From NCBI GenBank assembly GCA_032718475.1, contig JAUCBJ010008154.1:21475-85474 (forward strand): DNA of 64,000 nucleotides, written 5' to 3'. A model generated the notes under the pieces. That model saw only the letters and a list, made by a program, of their open reading frames with translations, did not search any database and was not told the DNA's origin. This DNA comes from Nemertoderma westbladi (lineage: Eukaryota > Xenacoelomorpha > Nemertodermatida > Nemertodermatidae). Within the stretch, counting starts at the first letter, position 1. Each line of letters starts with the position of its first letter. Made by a program: the position numbers and the translations under genes. Shown here one piece after another: positions 48,426 through 58,127 of the stretch.

Positions 48426-51400
48426 TCAGCGAGTTCTTTCTATACCTTGATGTGAGGCGTGTAATTTCACCAATACATCCTTCACCTTAGACTGAGGAAT
48501 GACTATCCGTCTACCAATAATGACCAGTCCATTATCTACTGAAAGTTCTGAGGCCAAAGATTTAAATTGTCGCAGATATTGTGATGTTCCTAGAACGTGA
48601 TCAGAGAAGCCACTAATAATGGCCCTTATTAGGATTTGGTAATTATTATCATTTATTGCTGAGTTCCGTAGCTCATTTAAGATGGGATCTGAAGGTTCAT
48701 TATTTGTTTGTGATGAAATAGTACAAATAGAACCAATTTTGGAGCTTTCCTTAGCATCTTCTTCATCTTCGACTGATGGCTGATCTATAGGAAACCTTGA
48801 TAGGGCATCTGGAATCAAATTGCTTTTCCCAGTCTTCCAAACAACATCAAAATTGTATCCCATTAATTTTTCGCGGTATCGTTGGAGTCTTGGATTTTCG
48901 GTATCGTTTAAACCCTTATTGTTAAAGATTGGTACAAGGGGTTTGTGGTCAGTATAGACAATGAATTGAGGTAATCCTGCAAGGTAAATTCGACATTTAC
49001 AAATAGCCCAGTATATTGCCAGTGCTTCTAATTCACAGATGGCATATCTGGTTTCCGCATCTTGTAGGTATCTTGATCCGCACTCGACTAATCTCCTATT
49101 ACCACTACTGTCTTCCTGTAACAGAGCAAAGCCCAACCCATTTAATTTTGATGCATCGCACATTAGAATCGTTTGCCGCTTTGGATCGTATATAGATTTT
49201 ATAATTGGGGATGTCAACAAATATTTCGTCCTCTGGAATGCAATCTCATGTTCTGGTAGCCATAAAAATATATTTTTTGATCTTAACAATGGGCGTAGTT
49301 CTCGGGTTGCAGAGGCTAACTCATGAGTGAAAGATCCCAATTGGTTTGCCAAACCAAGGAATGATCTTAAGTCTGTTAAACATTTTGGTTGCGGAAATTC
49401 AGATATTGCTGATAACTTCTTGTCATCTACTGTATAACTGCCATGTTGTATTTTATATCCGGCGAAGTTGATTTCTTTTTCTCCGAAATAGCATTTCTTT
49501 GGATTTAAAGTAATCCCATATCGAAGACAACGTTCCAATAGTTCTATGGAAACATCTATGGACTCTCTAAATGTCGTTCGCCCTACTGCTGTGTCATCTA
49601 CAATTTTCTTTAATCCATGGATTCCACTAAATGCAATATCTCCTCTGTATCCGTAGTGATCACCAGAATCCATAAGGCCCATAGGTGCACGTAGAAAATG
49701 AAATTTTCCCCATGGTGTCAAAAAAACTGTTAGCAATTGGCTTTCTTTATCTAATGGGACTTGCCAGTATCCCTTTCGAGCATCTATCTTAACAAAGTAT
49801 TTATCATTGGGATCAAGGGAAGAAACTGCCTCGGAGGGCGAAATTGTTGGATGAATTGTGCGTTTTATCTGTTTATTCAAGCGTGTGAAATCCACACATA
49901 TTCTAACTTCTCCATCAGGTTTTGGTATTGTTACTAATGGATGGCACCAATCAGTTGGATTTGGCCCTACGGCTTTGATAATTCCTTTATCTACCATGTT
50001 CATTATTTCCTTCTCTGCTTTCTCCTTAAGAGCTAAGGGTACAGCCCGTGGAGTATATACTGCGAATGGTGTTGCATCTTCCTGTAGACTAATATGAAGT
50101 GGTTTCCCGACATCAACCCCAACCATTGGTTTCAGTATCTGAGAATCATCAAACACAGTTGCATATTTGTCTAATATTATTTGTCGTATGTGCTGGATTT
50201 CAGCCTGAGAGGGTTCTAGTGGCAATGTGTTTATCCACTGAATGCGGTTGGGTTTATCGCATTGTTCTTTACTAGGTATATTGGAATTTTCTGTACTATT
50301 AATTTTTATATGTTTTTCGGTTGCATTTATACTCTTATTCATGGTCATTGGGAAGGGGAAGGTATCTGGAATAATTTGTAATTCTTTACAATCTTGTAAG
50401 GATAAATATAGCATTTCAATGTTTGAGCATATAATAATGTTGGTGCTGACAGTCCATCCTCCTACACTAATATCAGCATCTAGATTTCCAAGCTGTTCCA
50501 AGAATCCGCCATTTACTGATTGGAATTTATCTGAGTTAGGTGGATTAAGGCAGATTGAATCTATTAAACCTAAGCTGTGTAAAAATTTTACACCAGCTAC
50601 AGTAACATCGGATCCAGAATCTGGTTGTGCTTCAATCTTACCGATTTCTCGTCCTTTTATTTTGATAGAAATTAGTAGTCTTTTTTTTAGGTTTATAGCT
50701 CCAACTGTAGTGCATTTGCCTATTCGTGAAATAACAGCTATATTGTATTGTTTTGTATAACAAAAACTTTGAAAATGACCCGTTCTTCCACATCGGAAAC
50801 ATGTCCTCCCAGCTGCAGGGCATGGTCTATCAGTTGTATGGGTAGTGGTCTCACCACATCCTGTACAAGCCTTTGTATTGTGTTGACTGAATATTGGTTT
50901 AGTTTGAGGATTTTGTAGATTTACATTAACTGGCTGGGAGCGATTGTTATTGGGAGGAAAACGCTGAAATTCTCTTTGCCCTTTTGCAGTATATGATCCA
51001 GTATTACTAAATTTATTTCGACGATATGTTGTTTGTTTGGCAGCTGCAATTTCATAGGAATCTATGTTCTTTATTCCATCCAATTTAGGTGCTGTTTCTC
51101 GCGCCGACTCTTCTATCATAAATTTCTTTACGGTGTCTTCCAGATTTAGTGCGGGAACTTCTTTCAGAACAAGACGCTTAGCCTCTTCATCTCGTGCACC
51201 CAGTATGAAAAGTGACGTTGCTAATTGATCGTATGTCAAAGTTCTGGCTTCTGCATATTCACCGAGTTCAAGCAATCGAGTATAATACTTACCAACTTTC
51301 TCACCTGGCTGCTGTTTAACCTTTAAATAAAGTTGAATGTCTTCATTGATATTTCGAATTCCACGCAAATATTTTGCAATACCATTGAGTACTTCATCCA

Positions 51401-52007
51401 GGTCCATTGTTGTATTTTGTGGAATTTTACCCAGTCGATGTATCATGTCTAAGAAATCGGGGGTACAATTAGTCCATAACATTGCTAATTGTTTATCACG
51501 GGGTTTCGATTCTATTCCAACTAATAAAGCATAGTTATTCCATGATTTTCTCCAATTTGCGAATTGGTGAATATCTACATTGGCTTCAATCAGGGGTGGA
51601 GCTTTAACAGTTGCTCTCAAAGATCCATCTGTTTCCGGATGCGATTTAGGGGTGGGACTTGGCTTCAACTCCTCTGTGGGGTGGGCTCGATTTTCCTCTT
51701 CAAGGAGGTCGGATACTACACTAATGTAGTGTACAACTTCACGATCTATATTTTCCACGTCTGCGTCAACGTCCTGCATTGTAGCAGCCTGACATTTTAG
51801 TACTAGGTCTTCCGCGTTAAAAAATGTCTCCGATTTCTCCTCAAACCGTCGTAAAGCTGCCCGGATACCCGAGCCAGATCCCCGTGTGCCTGGCTTCGAA
51901 GTTCTGAACATTTCTATTTCTCGTTCTAACGTATTTTTCGTCCGCGTTACTTGCCCCTTTAATGCCCGCCTGGACAATTTAGCGGAATTTAATGCTTCCT
52001 CTGCCAT
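48426..52007 (-). CDS. Gypsy Gag-Pol polyprotein (Gag, PR, RT, RNase H, start of IN)
   Basis: 1193 codons. Gag occupies about residues 1-400, with coiled-coil-like N-terminus and a capsid-type region (FANWRKSWNNY). A CCHC knuckle lies at C403-C406-H411-C416, and aspartic protease DSGSD at 463. Reverse transcriptase runs about 655-840, with D742 (KIDARKGYWQ) and the VDD motif at 803-805 (KKIVDD). RNase H starts near D951 (LMCDAS) and includes YTDHKPL at 1019-1025. The frame ends in the IN zinc-binding region (HASHQGIERTR, then TGA). The stop corresponds to an Arg position; CGA to TGA is a likely CpG change. Otherwise the frame is intact, so the element is young. Confidence 0.88.
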   Translation of the reverse strand: MAEEALNSAKLSRRALKGQVTRTKNTLEREIEMFRTSKPGTRGSGSGIRAALRRFEEKSETFFNAEDLVLKCQAATMQDVDADVENIDREVVHYISVVSDLLEEENRAHPTEELKPSPTPKSHPETDGSLRATVKAPPLIEANVDIHQFANWRKSWNNYALLVGIESKPRDKQLAMLWTNCTPDFLDMIHRLGKIPQNTTMDLDEVLNGIAKYLRGIRNINEDIQLYLKVKQQPGEKVGKYYTRLLELGEYAEARTLTYDQLATSLFILGARDEEAKRLVLKEVPALNLEDTVKKFMIEESARETAPKLDGIKNIDSYEIAAAKQTTYRRNKFSNTGSYTAKGQREFQRFPPNNNRSQPVNVNLQNPQTKPIFSQHNTKACTGCGETTTHTTDRPCPAAGRTCFRCGRTGHFQSFCYTKQYNIAVISRIGKCTTVGAINLKKRLLISIKIKGREIGKIEAQPDSGSDVTVAGVKFLHSLGLIDSICLNPPNSDKFQSVNGGFLEQLGNLDADISVGGWTVSTNIIICSNIEMLYLSLQDCKELQIIPDTFPFPMTMNKSINATEKHIKINSTENSNIPSKEQCDKPNRIQWINTLPLEPSQAEIQHIRQIILDKYATVFDDSQILKPMVGVDVGKPLHISLQEDATPFAVYTPRAVPLALKEKAEKEIMNMVDKGIIKAVGPNPTDWCHPLVTIPKPDGEVRICVDFTRLNKQIKRTIHPTISPSEAVSSLDPNDKYFVKIDARKGYWQVPLDKESQLLTVFLTPWGKFHFLRAPMGLMDSGDHYGYRGDIAFSGIHGLKKIVDDTAVGRTTFRESIDVSIELLERCLRYGITLNPKKCYFGEKEINFAGYKIQHGSYTVDDKKLSAISEFPQPKCLTDLRSFLGLANQLGSFTHELASATRELRPLLRSKNIFLWLPEHEIAFQRTKYLLTSPIIKSIYDPKRQTILMCDASKLNGLGFALLQEDSSGNRRLVECGSRYLQDAETRYAICELEALAIYWAICKCRIYLAGLPQFIVYTDHKPLVPIFNNKGLNDTENPRLQRYREKLMGYNFDVVWKTGKSNLIPDALSRFPIDQPSVEDEEDAKESSKIGSICTISSQTNNEPSDPILNELRNSAINDNNYQILIRAIISGFSDHVLGTSQYLRQFKSLASELSVDNGLVIIGRRIVIPQSKVKDVLVKLHASHQGIERTR

Positions 52008-52130
52008 TCTATATAATTAACGAGTACAGTGTCTGAATTGGTCGAAATCAGTTATTGTTGTATTGGTAGGTGGTGGTAGGCTTTAGGTTTTTTGAGTTAG
52101 ACTTACCAGTTGTAGGTAAGGTACATTAAT

Positions 52131-52144
52131 ACACAACTGCGCCA
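52131..52144 (-). promoter_or_regulatory. Primer-binding site of the Gypsy element
   Basis: TGGCGCAGTTGTG starts at the base after the LTR's terminal CA and begins with TGG, the complement of a tRNA CCA end. I cannot say which tRNA primes it. Confidence 0.6.
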
Positions 52145-52333
52145 TGCTGTGTTGGGCCTTAGGCCAAGTAGATACGATAAACAATAAATAATATTCTGAT
52201 ACCAACATCTATATTAATTTGTGAATCCAATCATATACATAGTTATATACCAACAGTCCAACATAAGTAGTCTGCCACTAGCTACCTATGATCCTAGTCC
52301 CGTCACCAACTGTATCTACTGTATATCACACCA
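52145..52333 (-). repeat. 5' LTR of the Gypsy element
   Basis: 189 bp, TGCTGTG...CACACCA on +, nearly identical to the solo LTR at 39334-39522. It is followed by GTATG and the 37-bp satellite. About 200 bp of that satellite flank carries the same unusual unit variants as the flank of the solo LTR. Confidence 0.88.
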
Positions 52334-53670
52334 GTATGTACAGTATGTCACTTCACTACACTATACAGCCATTTAGTCTGCACAGTATGTCACTACACTA
52401 TACAGTACATCCATTTAGTATGTACAGTACAGTATGTCACTACACTATACATCCATTTAGTATGTGTACAGTATGTCACTATACTATACATCCATTTAGT
52501 ATGTACAGTATGTCACTACACTATACATCCATTTAGTATGTACAGTACAGTATGTCACTACACTATACATCCATTTAGTATGTACAGTATGTCACTACAC
52601 TATACATCCATTTAGTATATGTACAGTATGTCACTGTACTATACATCCATTTAGTATGTACAGTATGTCACTACACTATACATCCATTTAGTATGTACAG
52701 TATGTCACTACACTATACATCCATTTAGATGTACAGTATGTCACTACACTATACATCCATTTAGTATGTACAGTATGTCACTACACTATACATCCATTTA
52801 GTATGTACAGTATGTCACTACACTATACATCCATTTAGTATGTACAGTATATCACTACACTATACATCCATTTAGTATGTACAGTATAGTATGTCACTAC
52901 ACTATACATCCATTTAGTATGTGTACAGTATGTCACTACACTATACATCCATTTAGTATGTACAGTATGTCACTACACTATACATCCATTTAGTATGTAC
53001 AGTATGTCACTACACTATACATCCATTTAGTATGTACAGTATGTCACTACACTATACATCCATTTAGTATGTACAGTATGTCACTACACTATACATCCAT
53101 TTAGTATGTACAGTATATCACTACACTATACATCCATTTAGTATGTACAGTATGTCACTACACTATACATCCATTTAGTATGTACAGTATGTCACTACAC
53201 TATACATCCATTTAGTATGTACAGTATGTCACTACACTATACATCCATTTAGTATGTACAGTATGTCACTACACTATACATCCATTTAGTATGTACAGTA
53301 TGTCACTACACTATACATCCATTTAGTATGTACAGTATGTCACTACACTATACATCCATTTAGTATGTGTACAGTATGTCACTACACTATACATCCATTT
53401 AGTATGTACAGTATGTCACTACACTATACATCCATTTAGTATGTACAGTATGTCACTACACTATACCTCCATTTAGTATGTACAGTATGTCACTACACTA
53501 TACCTCCATTTAGTATGTACAGTATGTCACTACACTATACATCCATTTAGTATGTACAGTATGTCACTACACTATACATCCATTTAGTATGTACAGTATG
53601 TCACTATACTATACATCCATTTAGTATGTACAGTATGTCACTACACTATACATCCATTTAGTATGTACAG
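52334..53670. repeat. 37-bp satellite array, right block
   Basis: About 36 copies of the unit CATTTAGTATGTACAGTATG + TCACTACACTATACATC, period 37 bp, with occasional insertions of GTACA or a missing TA. It ends abruptly at the inverted-repeat element starting at 53690. Confidence 0.95.
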
Positions 53671-53689
53671 TATGTCTGATAAACACGAA

Positions 53690-54206
53690 GTGGGGACTTC
53701 GCGCAGCACGAAGTTGGCAGAGCCTTAGCGAATTGACACTGTTAGGGGGTGGGTCAATTTATGCAAATAGTTGTCGTTGTCATGTTGGCCCTCTAGCGGC
53801 AGACTGGAGAACTGCAGATGGATTCGCCTCCTTTGAAAGTCACAGCTAATGGTCTAATACATATCTGCCAAGTTTCAGCTTAAACGGATTAAAAGCAAAG
53901 AAATGGGAGGGCATTTAATGTTTAGACATGTGGCCCTCTAGCGGGAGACCATTGCACTGATGGTGTCTGAAAGTCTCTCAAAAATCTCAACTTTTGCTCA
54001 TATTGATACCTACAAATTTTCAACATGGCAGCTTTAAATCCGACAAAGTTATTAGCATGTCAAAATCGTAACGACGACGACGACGACAACAACGACGACG
54101 ACGACGACGACGACAACGACGACGACGACAACTATTTGCATAAATTGACCCACCCCCTAACAGTGTCAATTCGCTAAGGCTCCGCCAACTTCGTGGCTCG
54201 CCCCAC
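53690..54206. mobile_element. 517-bp inverted-repeat (MITE-like) element
   Basis: The ends are inverted repeats of about 90 bp: GTGGGG...CACGAAGTTGGC and GACACTGTTAGGGGGTGGG on the left are matched on the other strand at the right end. The inside has two TGGCCCTCTAGCG copies and a CGA-rich microsatellite but no ORF of note. I found no clear target-site duplication (the right flank starts AACTGCG). No superfamily assigned. Confidence 0.85.
54066..54131. repeat. (ACG)n/(CGA)n microsatellite
   Basis: Imperfect CGA triplet run with CAA interruptions, inside the MITE-like element next to its right inverted repeat. It produces an Arg-rich antisense ORF that is an artefact. Confidence 0.9.
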
Positions 54207-55900
54207 AACTGCGACCTCTATACTAACAGCAGAACTGTTGAACAGACAAATACCCGTTAATACCTTTCTGCCAACCTAATGAGCTCTCGCCTAACCAATA
54301 AGACACAAAACTGCTCTACTGTTAAGTAAAGGGGATCAGGAGCGTGATATTACTAAATTGTAAAGGTTGCTAAATACAAAACTTACCGCTACTTACCGTT
54401 GGATGGCGCTAATCTGCCGTCCGCTAATATAATTTACTAAATTTACACGGCTCCTGCAAAATCGCTTGTTCCTTTCTCTACCGATTGCTCGATAGAGAGC
54501 TAACTGTTCGAATCTATGAGCCACGCGGGAATAACCAAAACAATAAACCCGAGTCGGCTCCCTAAGCTTACTTAAGACGAGTGCGAGAGGCTTTGCACTC
54601 AGAGTATTCTTACGCCTAATTTATCACTATTAAAGCACGCTACTGCCTACGTCTTTTCTAATCGCGAATACTGGGGGTTCCCTAACGTAATGTGTGAATG
54701 CGAGAATATTTAAATAATCAAAATGGTACAGTATTTGTTTCTACGTAAATAGTACCGCTCCGGGTCTAAACTTGCCTGCCGCTGGCTTTAGGCCAGCAAA
54801 TTACTAGCGTATTGTGCGTACTGAATAGTGCGATCTAGTTGATTGCCCGCTAATGCAAATAACCGCTCAGCGTGAATAGTTTACAGTACTTTTAGTTTAG
54901 TACTTATAGTTTACAGTAAGGTAATTATTACCTTAGCTACTCTCCGCTATGCTGCGTACTAATTCTTAATTTTTACTAATCAATTACAGTCACAAATATG
55001 TAACAGCGTACTAATTACTAAGAGTTCCAGAATGCGCAATTCTAATTTATTACGCAACAGGTTTCGCTAGTAATAGCCTAAATTGCCGTATTACTTTGAC
55101 CTAATCAGTAATTATTTGTTGTAACTAAGAAATAGAAATCAATCAAAGAGAAAAGGGCGCCTACCTAAACATTCATAATCATAGGCACACTTCAGTAACA
55201 CACCAATCAGCGTCAGCAATCACAGTTCGCAATTATGCAGTTAACTACTGTATAGCCCACAGTTGTGCGATTCACTATTCGTACTCCACACTCAACGCTG
55301 TAAATACGCGCAGGCCTCTCCCAGATACATCTAGGCTTCCTAACTAACCCGATTCCTGCCCCCCTAATACTAAATAGAGACGAAACCTGGATCATCAGCC
55401 CCCTAGTTACTGTATCGGCGAATGGTCTGCGTGTTACAGTGCAAAACGCCCGACCGCAACGGTGACCCCCCGCCAGCGTTGCCCGCCTTTGAATCCTCCG
55501 CTCTCCCTTAGTCGCTCAACCCCCCGATGTGCCCACCGCCTACTGGCACCTTAGCCCTCCATTATGCTAATAGCTACCGTAGCGGCGCATGCAAAATCAC
55601 AAAGTCTGACAGTCTCAGAAATCCCTTAGGATTATTGCGTAGAAAGGAATCACATAGAACCATTAACAAAAGGAGGTAGAAATCATAGTTCCGATTGTAA
55701 TTAGCAGTAATCGATAGGGTTGATTGAGAAACGCAATTAAGAATAATCGCACTAGCAAATCATTTTGAGAAATTAATCGAAAATAGCAAATTGCAGAAAA
55801 TACGCTAAATTATACTTCTAACAAAATATCCGTCAAAAGTGAATAGGGATTGTAGGTGAATAAGGTTGGGGATAGATAGAGCTCTACCGGCACACCGCCA

Positions 55901-55959
55901 ATTTATAGGTGATCCGAGTGGGGTGATGCAATAGGGTGACTCAATCGCTCTCCTATTGG
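55901..55959 (-). promoter_or_regulatory. Candidate minus-strand CCAAT + TATA promoter
   Basis: On - CCAAT (complement of 55955-55959) precedes CTATAAAT (complement of 55901-55908) by about 45 bp, a normal core-promoter spacing. Transcription would run towards lower coordinates, away from the 58-64 kb ORFs. No gene follows at once, so an LTR promoter is the simplest reading. Confidence 0.4.
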
Positions 55960-56329
55960 CTCTCCAGTCCGCGCTAGCATTAGGCCAACCTGGAAGCAGT
56001 TAGTCCAATAAGGAGGCCGGATTGTAGCCCTATTGCCCTCAAATTATTACCATATATGGTAATGGATCATGTCCCTGGCTGCGGAATGGTCAGGATAGCG
56101 TCCCTATATGCTAGCCCTATTGAAGCTAATAACAGCAAGCACAAAATCCAGGGTCCAACTGAACTTGCTACCCTGGAACTATCTACATATATCCTAATAC
56201 AAAATTACGTAGGTAGGGCTACATATTATACAAAATGGATGGATTCAAATACATGGGCGTTTTGATTTCCCTATTTAAATATCACCTCGCTATTATACCT
56301 TATCTAAAATATTATGCTGCACAACGGAC

Positions 56330-56392
56330 TAATATTACGTACAGTATAACGGACTAATATTGCGTACAGTATAACGGACTAATAATGTGGAT
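56330..56392. repeat. Three tandem 26-bp units
   Basis: Three units built on ACGGACTAATATTACGTACAG, the last one diverged. No known function. Confidence 0.75.
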
Positions 56393-56732
56393 ACAGCGCC
56401 ATATACCGTAACACCGCTCCAAGGGAAATCATATAATGTTTCCCTCCAATTGTAGAAGAGTATAAGGTGATGTATACAAACAAAATAAATTTCTTCCAAA
56501 TAATCTAAATACTTGATACTATAAATCCTACTATTTACAAAATACTGCTATAGATATTGCATAATGAATTGCATACAAATTAAATTTACAAATATTATCT
56601 CTCTTACTGTTTAACGATAATTACATACAAATTAAATTTACAAAATATTGTTTCTCGTTCGTACTACATAATGATTACTACATACAAGATCAAATATAAA
56701 AATTTTTGCTAGGGCAAGTGAAAGGAGTAAGC

Positions 56733-56748
56733 CAAACCCGCAGGTTTG
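56733..56748. repeat. Palindromic hairpin copy 1
   Basis: CAAACCCGCAGGTTTG, one mismatch from a perfect 16-bp palindrome. The outer arms also pair: AAGTGA on the left with TCACTT on the right, plus GGAG with CTCC. Confidence 0.75.
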
Positions 56749-56831
56749 TCTCCCCAATCACTTCCTTCGCCTCTCTCATAATATAAATTCAAAACAGCTC
56801 AACTAGTGTATATGAGTCTAGTCGAATATTT

Positions 56832-57380
56832 CTAAATGCTACAATATACATCAGAGCGACGATGATGTATATATCTAGAGTCTGTCGCCCTGTGATATGA
56901 TGCATTATCGACCCGCTCCTGGGTTCTTCGGGCTCGCTCCTCTCTTTCGCCCTCTTCCCAGATACACCAGTCTCGCTTTCGTCCTTCTGGGCTCCTCCCC
57001 GAGGCGCACCCACGAGGCGGACGTGTTTCCACCACCCCTGGGGCCAGTCCGACTGATGTTATTATCAGACCAGGCCGGAGGGTGGCCCGATGCTTCCCGG
57101 GTTCAATTTTCAATTCCCCGATCACACCGGCACAGCTCGTCGAACGTGTAGCCAGATGGGCGGCTACTGTCAACTTACTGTGGCCTGACTGTACATTGAG
57201 CCAACTCAGAGAGTCAACCGGCAGGTGGACCAGTCGATAGCGATCGAGCACCAAGGTCGCCCTTGGGCCTAACCGACGGTCTTGTCCCACGTGGGCTTGC
57301 GCTACCCAACATTGGAATTTTGACTCGTTTTCACCCGCCTCGCCGGCAGTATTGAAAAGACAATACTGTCTGTAGCTCAA
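56832..57380 (-). CDS. Hypothetical ORF of 182 codons
   Basis: GC-rich minus-strand ORF downstream of the 1214-codon ORF, starting MSYRQYCLFN and ending in an Arg/Glu-rich tail (GEREERARRTQERV). I recognise no domain. It may be a chance ORF, part of the same transposon, or a relic. Two other frames are also open in part of it, which lowers confidence. Confidence 0.2.
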   Translation of the reverse strand: MSYRQYCLFNTAGEAGENESKFQCWVAQAHVGQDRRLGPRATLVLDRYRLVHLPVDSLSWLNVQSGHSKLTVAAHLATRSTSCAGVIGELKIEPGKHRATLRPGLIITSVGLAPGVVETRPPRGCASGRSPEGRKRDWCIWEEGEREERARRTQERVDNASYHRATDSRYIHHRRSDVYCSI

Positions 57381-58127
57381 AAGCTACTGAACAAGTAACC
57401 ACTTACCAGTCACTGTACACGTGTACTCAACAGATGTTCACAATATCAAGTACACAAATTGGACACATACCATGCACACACAGAGGACAAATCATGAAAG
57501 ACAAAATCGGGGTCAAAATCGGGAGGGAATAGTTGTATCGACTAGAGAGAACATGAGAGTCGAGAGTACCTTATTTTGCCATCAGGGCAAAATAACTTTG
57601 TGTGCACAAAGTATGCTAGGGCGCAGTAAAATATGGTCCTACTAATACCAGTGGCGACTGAGCCAACTGGCAAGGTTTCCCACACTCACACGCAGTGGCC
57701 ATACACACAATCACGTGTACTCACGTACCCACAGCAACAGAAAACTCAAAGTCCCAAACAAATCCCAAAGACCAATCAGCTGAACATGGAGACAATAACA
57801 TATAGTATCAAAAAAACGGAACAGCTGATGGTCAAAGGAACCCATCCGAGCCCCAAGCAACTGCCACTGATCGCCCACATACAAACCACAGTTCACACCA
57901 CATGACACCACAAATCACGCCATGCCACCACCCCTACTGTGTACAGGACTGGCAGTACGGCAACATGCCGACTAGACGGAACCACGGCACCATGTTGATT
58001 CATGGTTCGCTAGACACGAGGGCCTTCAGTATCTCCCTTGCACTTTGTCTACCGATTTAACGTGCCCCCAGACCCTCACGAGTCCGCCGCCGCCTGTTGA
58101 AGGCACCCCTATAGAGACCTCACCTCC
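57381..58127. other. Non-coding spacer between minus-strand ORFs
   Basis: Low-complexity, A/C-rich sequence with many CACA words on +. I see no supportable gene or regulatory site. Confidence 0.45.

Larger units (their letters stand above)
47162..52333 (-). mobile_element. Ty3/Gypsy LTR retrotransposon, 3' LTR truncated
   Basis: Order on -: 5' LTR 52333-52145; primer-binding-site-like TGGCGCAGTTGTG directly after it; gag-pol frame 52007-47403; polypurine tract GAAAGAGGGAGT at about 47190-47202; then 27 bp of 3' LTR (47188-47162) before the sequence changes. The total is about 5.2 kb. The LTR is only 189 bp with TG...CA ends. The right flank GTATG (52334-52338) matches the target duplication seen at the solo LTR. 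The domain order PR-RT-RNaseH-IN marks Ty3/Gypsy. One internal stop breaks pol. Confidence 0.88.
54207..56831. other. Non-coding block, possible 3' LTR/UTR of the BEL-associated element
   Basis: 2.6 kb with no ORF that I can support. It contains a candidate minus-strand promoter (55901-55959), a three-copy 26-bp repeat (about 56330-56390) and one of the four palindromic hairpins (56733). It lies downstream of the minus-strand ORFs of the 58-64 kb block, where a 3' LTR would lie. I did not find a second copy in the window to prove it is an LTR. Confidence 0.4.

Noticed and set aside
54020-54208. Arg-rich ORF on -
   Set aside because: It is a translation of the CGA microsatellite in the MITE-like element.
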